From positions 1-7,177 of the forward strand of contig JAERRP010000147.1 of NCBI GenBank assembly GCA_016735415.1: 7,177 nucleotides of DNA, written 5' to 3'. This document shows, in pieces, positions 5,034 through 7,177 of the stretch (the stretch's first letter is position 1; each line of letters starts with the position of its first letter). Made by a program: the position numbers and the translations under genes. The notes under the pieces were generated by a model, which saw only the letters and a program-made list of their open reading frames with translations, was not told where the DNA came from and ran no database searches. The DNA is from Desulfobacterales bacterium. GTDB taxonomy: Bacteria; Desulfobacterota; Desulfobacteria; Desulfobacterales; UBA5852.

Positions 5034-7177
5034 ATGATCCGCTCCGATGCACTTGAAGTCAATATTGCCGACCATCATGTCGATGTGGTCATCGACCGCC
5101 ACTTCGAGGTGCTGCAGCGTGTCATGGCCTCGTATTTCGGTCTGCAGGAAGGACTGACCACCTTTCTCGAGGAGCTTTCGCACCCTTACAAGAATTGGCA
5201 TTTCATCGTCAGGGAAGCGCGCATTTATTCGCTGGACTATTTTCACCTGCTGAAAGCCCACGCGGAAGGCCCTGCCGCCGCGGCCCTTTTTATCGACATC
5301 TATCTGCGGGCCATCGAATCCACCAGCAGTGACGAATTGCGTGCGGATGCCGTCGATAATCTTCTGCTTTTTCTGATTAAAACCATCAAAGAGGCCGGCG
5401 CTACGATCGAACGCTTTCGCCCCCCCCTGGATCAGGCCTTCCAGAGCATCCGGCGCTACGATGGGCGGATTTTTTCGCTTTTTCTGAAAAGTTACTATCA
5501 GCTCAATCGACTGGGTGAGGCGGTTCTGGCTCAGGCCGATGGTTATGCGGGCCGCTTCGAGCACTTGAATCTTCTGCTGATAAAGTTTTACCAATCCACC
5601 TATGCCTATTGGTTAAGCGAGGAAGACCCGCAGCAGTGGTTCGAAAAGGAAGCCGGGGCATTGAAGCCCGAAGTATCCCTGACGGCCGTGTTCGGCAGGG
5701 TCTCGCATGAAACCCTGCGCCAGTATGCCACCCAACTGGATGGTATCATTCAATGCGAGGATCTGAAGAGCCCGGAAGTCCTCACGGCTTTACTTAAACT
5801 GCCCGGTTATAACCAGATCGTTAACATTCACCGGGATATCCCCGGCCAACTGCTGGCGGTTGGAAAGGCCAACGGCCGTGGCAACCTCTATCGTCTCCTG
5901 TTCCTTTTCTACCAGATGAATCTGTCAGGGCTTACGATTATTCACGAAGAAGCCCTGCGGGACGTCAACCGGACGCTGACCTGGATCATCGAAAATGAGA
6001 AACCCTGGCATATCCGTACGCTGATCGAGAAGACCTTTTCGATCCTCAAAGTCCGCGCCGCGGTTTTTCCGACCACCGCCCTCAATTGTGTCCTGAACAT
6101 GGGAAAAGGCGTCTATCGCACCCAGGATATCGATTTCATCTATTTCTTTATCGATCAGGTTATCGATCTGGGATTCCAGGCGCCCAACATCAACGGCGTG
6201 GGCAACGACTGGCAGATTCAGGTGAACACCGCCCACCTGCTGAATATCCGGACCTGGCTGGAACTGATCGAACTCAGCCCCAAACGCTCCACCCGCCTGA
6301 TGTCTTACCTGATTATCCACATCTCCATGTGTGGCGTATTCATCAAGGATACGGATCTCTTCCCCAGGGACATTACCCGTTTTCTAAATAGCGGCATCGC
6401 GCCGGTCTACAATATCGCCAAGCAGCTGGCGCGACTTTTCCCGGTCTACTTCAACGATATCGGGGCGGAGGGAAAATTGCGCGACATCTCCACCCAGTTG
6501 GACGAGATCAATCACCGCAAGGATGTTCTACTCCATTTTCTGCGCAAACAGTGTCATGTGGAAAGCAGCAACCGGATCATCAACTTTATGGAGGCGGTAC
6601 TTCATTTCTGGCAGACCCGGGACAGTGAACCGCTGCGGCCCTATGTTCCCCCGAATATTTACCGCGACATCAAAACCACCGGGCCGTTTATCGACGGTGT
6701 TCATACCGCCATGCAGCGGCTCAAAGAGCGCGGCCTCGGCCAACTGCAGGCCTTGCTGCGGATACCCGCTGAGGGGCTGCAAAACGTCCTGACGGAATAC
6801 GACGATATTGCGCCGATCGAACGGGAACGGGTCTATCTGGCCGTCAATCTCTACAAGCTGTTAAATCAGAAGTATAACATCGATTTTATTGAACTGGGGC
6901 ATTACATGGCCCAGTTGAAAACCGAGGGATTCCCCGGTCTGGAAGAATTGGAAGGCGTCCTGGAAGTGAGCGATTCACGCGAGAAATTGCGTGGGCTGCT
7001 CAATGTCCAGGAGAAGTTGAAGGCGATCGTCCTTTCGGACCGGACCTTCGAAATTCGTGAGGATATTTATAAGAAGCGTCATTTTGCCATCGATATACCG
7101 TCCATGTACGGCAGTTACCACGAGATGAAGTTCAATGCCCTGGGGTTGTCTTTCCGCCTGGAATCTATGACCAATGT
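5034..7177 (+). CDS. Very large protein of uncertain function, N-terminal 714 residues (possibly a PEP/pyruvate-binding, PPDK-like protein)
   Basis: The frame is open from the ATG at 5034 to the window edge with no stop, so the gene is 3'-truncated. The visible 714 residues have no signal peptide or membrane helix and no nucleotide-binding P-loop. They are rich in Leu, Ile, Phe, Tyr and charged residues, read as predominantly helical, and look like a scaffold or regulatory region. Local features include HPYKNWHFIVREAR near residues 52-65, a lone Cys in IIQCEDL and KQCHVES further on, and near the end DIPSMYGSYHE (687-697) followed by KFNALGLSFRLES. I associate this end motif, from memory and without a search, with long (over 1,300 aa) deltaproteobacterial proteins whose C-terminal half carries a pyruvate phosphate dikinase-type PEP/pyruvate-binding ATP-grasp domain. 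That domain would lie beyond the window. Codon use resembles the acs genes, so there is no sign of recent transfer. It probably has its own promoter in the preceding 266-base gap. Confidence 0.6.
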   Translation, partial: MIRSDALEVNIADHHVDVVIDRHFEVLQRVMASYFGLQEGLTTFLEELSHPYKNWHFIVREARIYSLDYFHLLKAHAEGPAAAALFIDIYLRAIESTSSDELRADAVDNLLLFLIKTIKEAGATIERFRPPLDQAFQSIRRYDGRIFSLFLKSYYQLNRLGEAVLAQADGYAGRFEHLNLLLIKFYQSTYAYWLSEEDPQQWFEKEAGALKPEVSLTAVFGRVSHETLRQYATQLDGIIQCEDLKSPEVLTALLKLPGYNQIVNIHRDIPGQLLAVGKANGRGNLYRLLFLFYQMNLSGLTIIHEEALRDVNRTLTWIIENEKPWHIRTLIEKTFSILKVRAAVFPTTALNCVLNMGKGVYRTQDIDFIYFFIDQVIDLGFQAPNINGVGNDWQIQVNTAHLLNIRTWLELIELSPKRSTRLMSYLIIHISMCGVFIKDTDLFPRDITRFLNSGIAPVYNIAKQLARLFPVYFNDIGAEGKLRDISTQLDEINHRKDVLLHFLRKQCHVESSNRIINFMEAVLHFWQTRDSEPLRPYVPPNIYRDIKTTGPFIDGVHTAMQRLKERGLGQLQALLRIPAEGLQNVLTEYDDIAPIERERVYLAVNLYKLLNQKYNIDFIELGHYMAQLKTEGFPGLEELEGVLEVSDSREKLRGLLNVQEKLKAIVLSDRTFEIREDIYKKRHFAIDIPSMYGSYHEMKFNALGLSFRLESMTN

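Noticed and set aside
4968..5594. Minus-strand 208-aa open frame
   Set aside because: It is the shadow of the large plus-strand gene starting at 5034, which has a strong ribosome-binding site and stays open for 714 codons.

Overview
The window looks like a stretch of chromosome from a strictly anaerobic bacterium that runs the Wood-Ljungdahl (reductive acetyl-CoA) pathway. GC content is fairly high, ribosome-binding sites are clear, and the gene content fits a sulfate-reducing Desulfobacterales-type deltaproteobacterium, in which this pathway usually runs in reverse to oxidise acetyl-CoA to CO2. The lineage is inferred from remembered protein similarity, not from a search.

Left part (1-4080): three same-strand genes of the carbonyl/methyl branch. 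They are the 3' two thirds of acsB (acetyl-CoA synthase, complete A-cluster ligand set), a full-length acsC (large subunit of the corrinoid iron-sulfur protein, 446 aa) and a full-length acsE (methyltetrahydrofolate:corrinoid methyltransferase, 298 aa). AcsE moves the methyl group between tetrahydrofolate and the corrinoid protein; the corrinoid protein carries it to or from the AcsB nickel site, where it is joined to CO and CoA. The two intergenic gaps are about 120-130 bases and contain inverted repeats, including a perfect 13-base-arm hairpin between acsB and acsC. A textbook Rho-independent terminator at 4051-4080 closes the unit. acsD, the partner of acsC, is not between or after these genes in the window and must lie upstream or elsewhere.

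Middle part (4081-5033): a 205-aa DUF3786-family protein of unknown function, then a 266-base gap. The gap holds two abutting palindromes in an AT-rich island and a sequence resembling a sigma-54 -24/-12 promoter just ahead of the next gene.

Right part (5034-7177): the first 714 codons of a very large, soluble-looking, probably mostly helical protein with a strong ribosome-binding site; it runs off the window end. I tentatively link its last visible motif (DIPSMYGSYHE) to long deltaproteobacterial proteins with a downstream PEP/pyruvate-binding (PPDK-like) domain, but that domain is not in view. No RNA genes, mobile elements or CRISPR arrays were seen.
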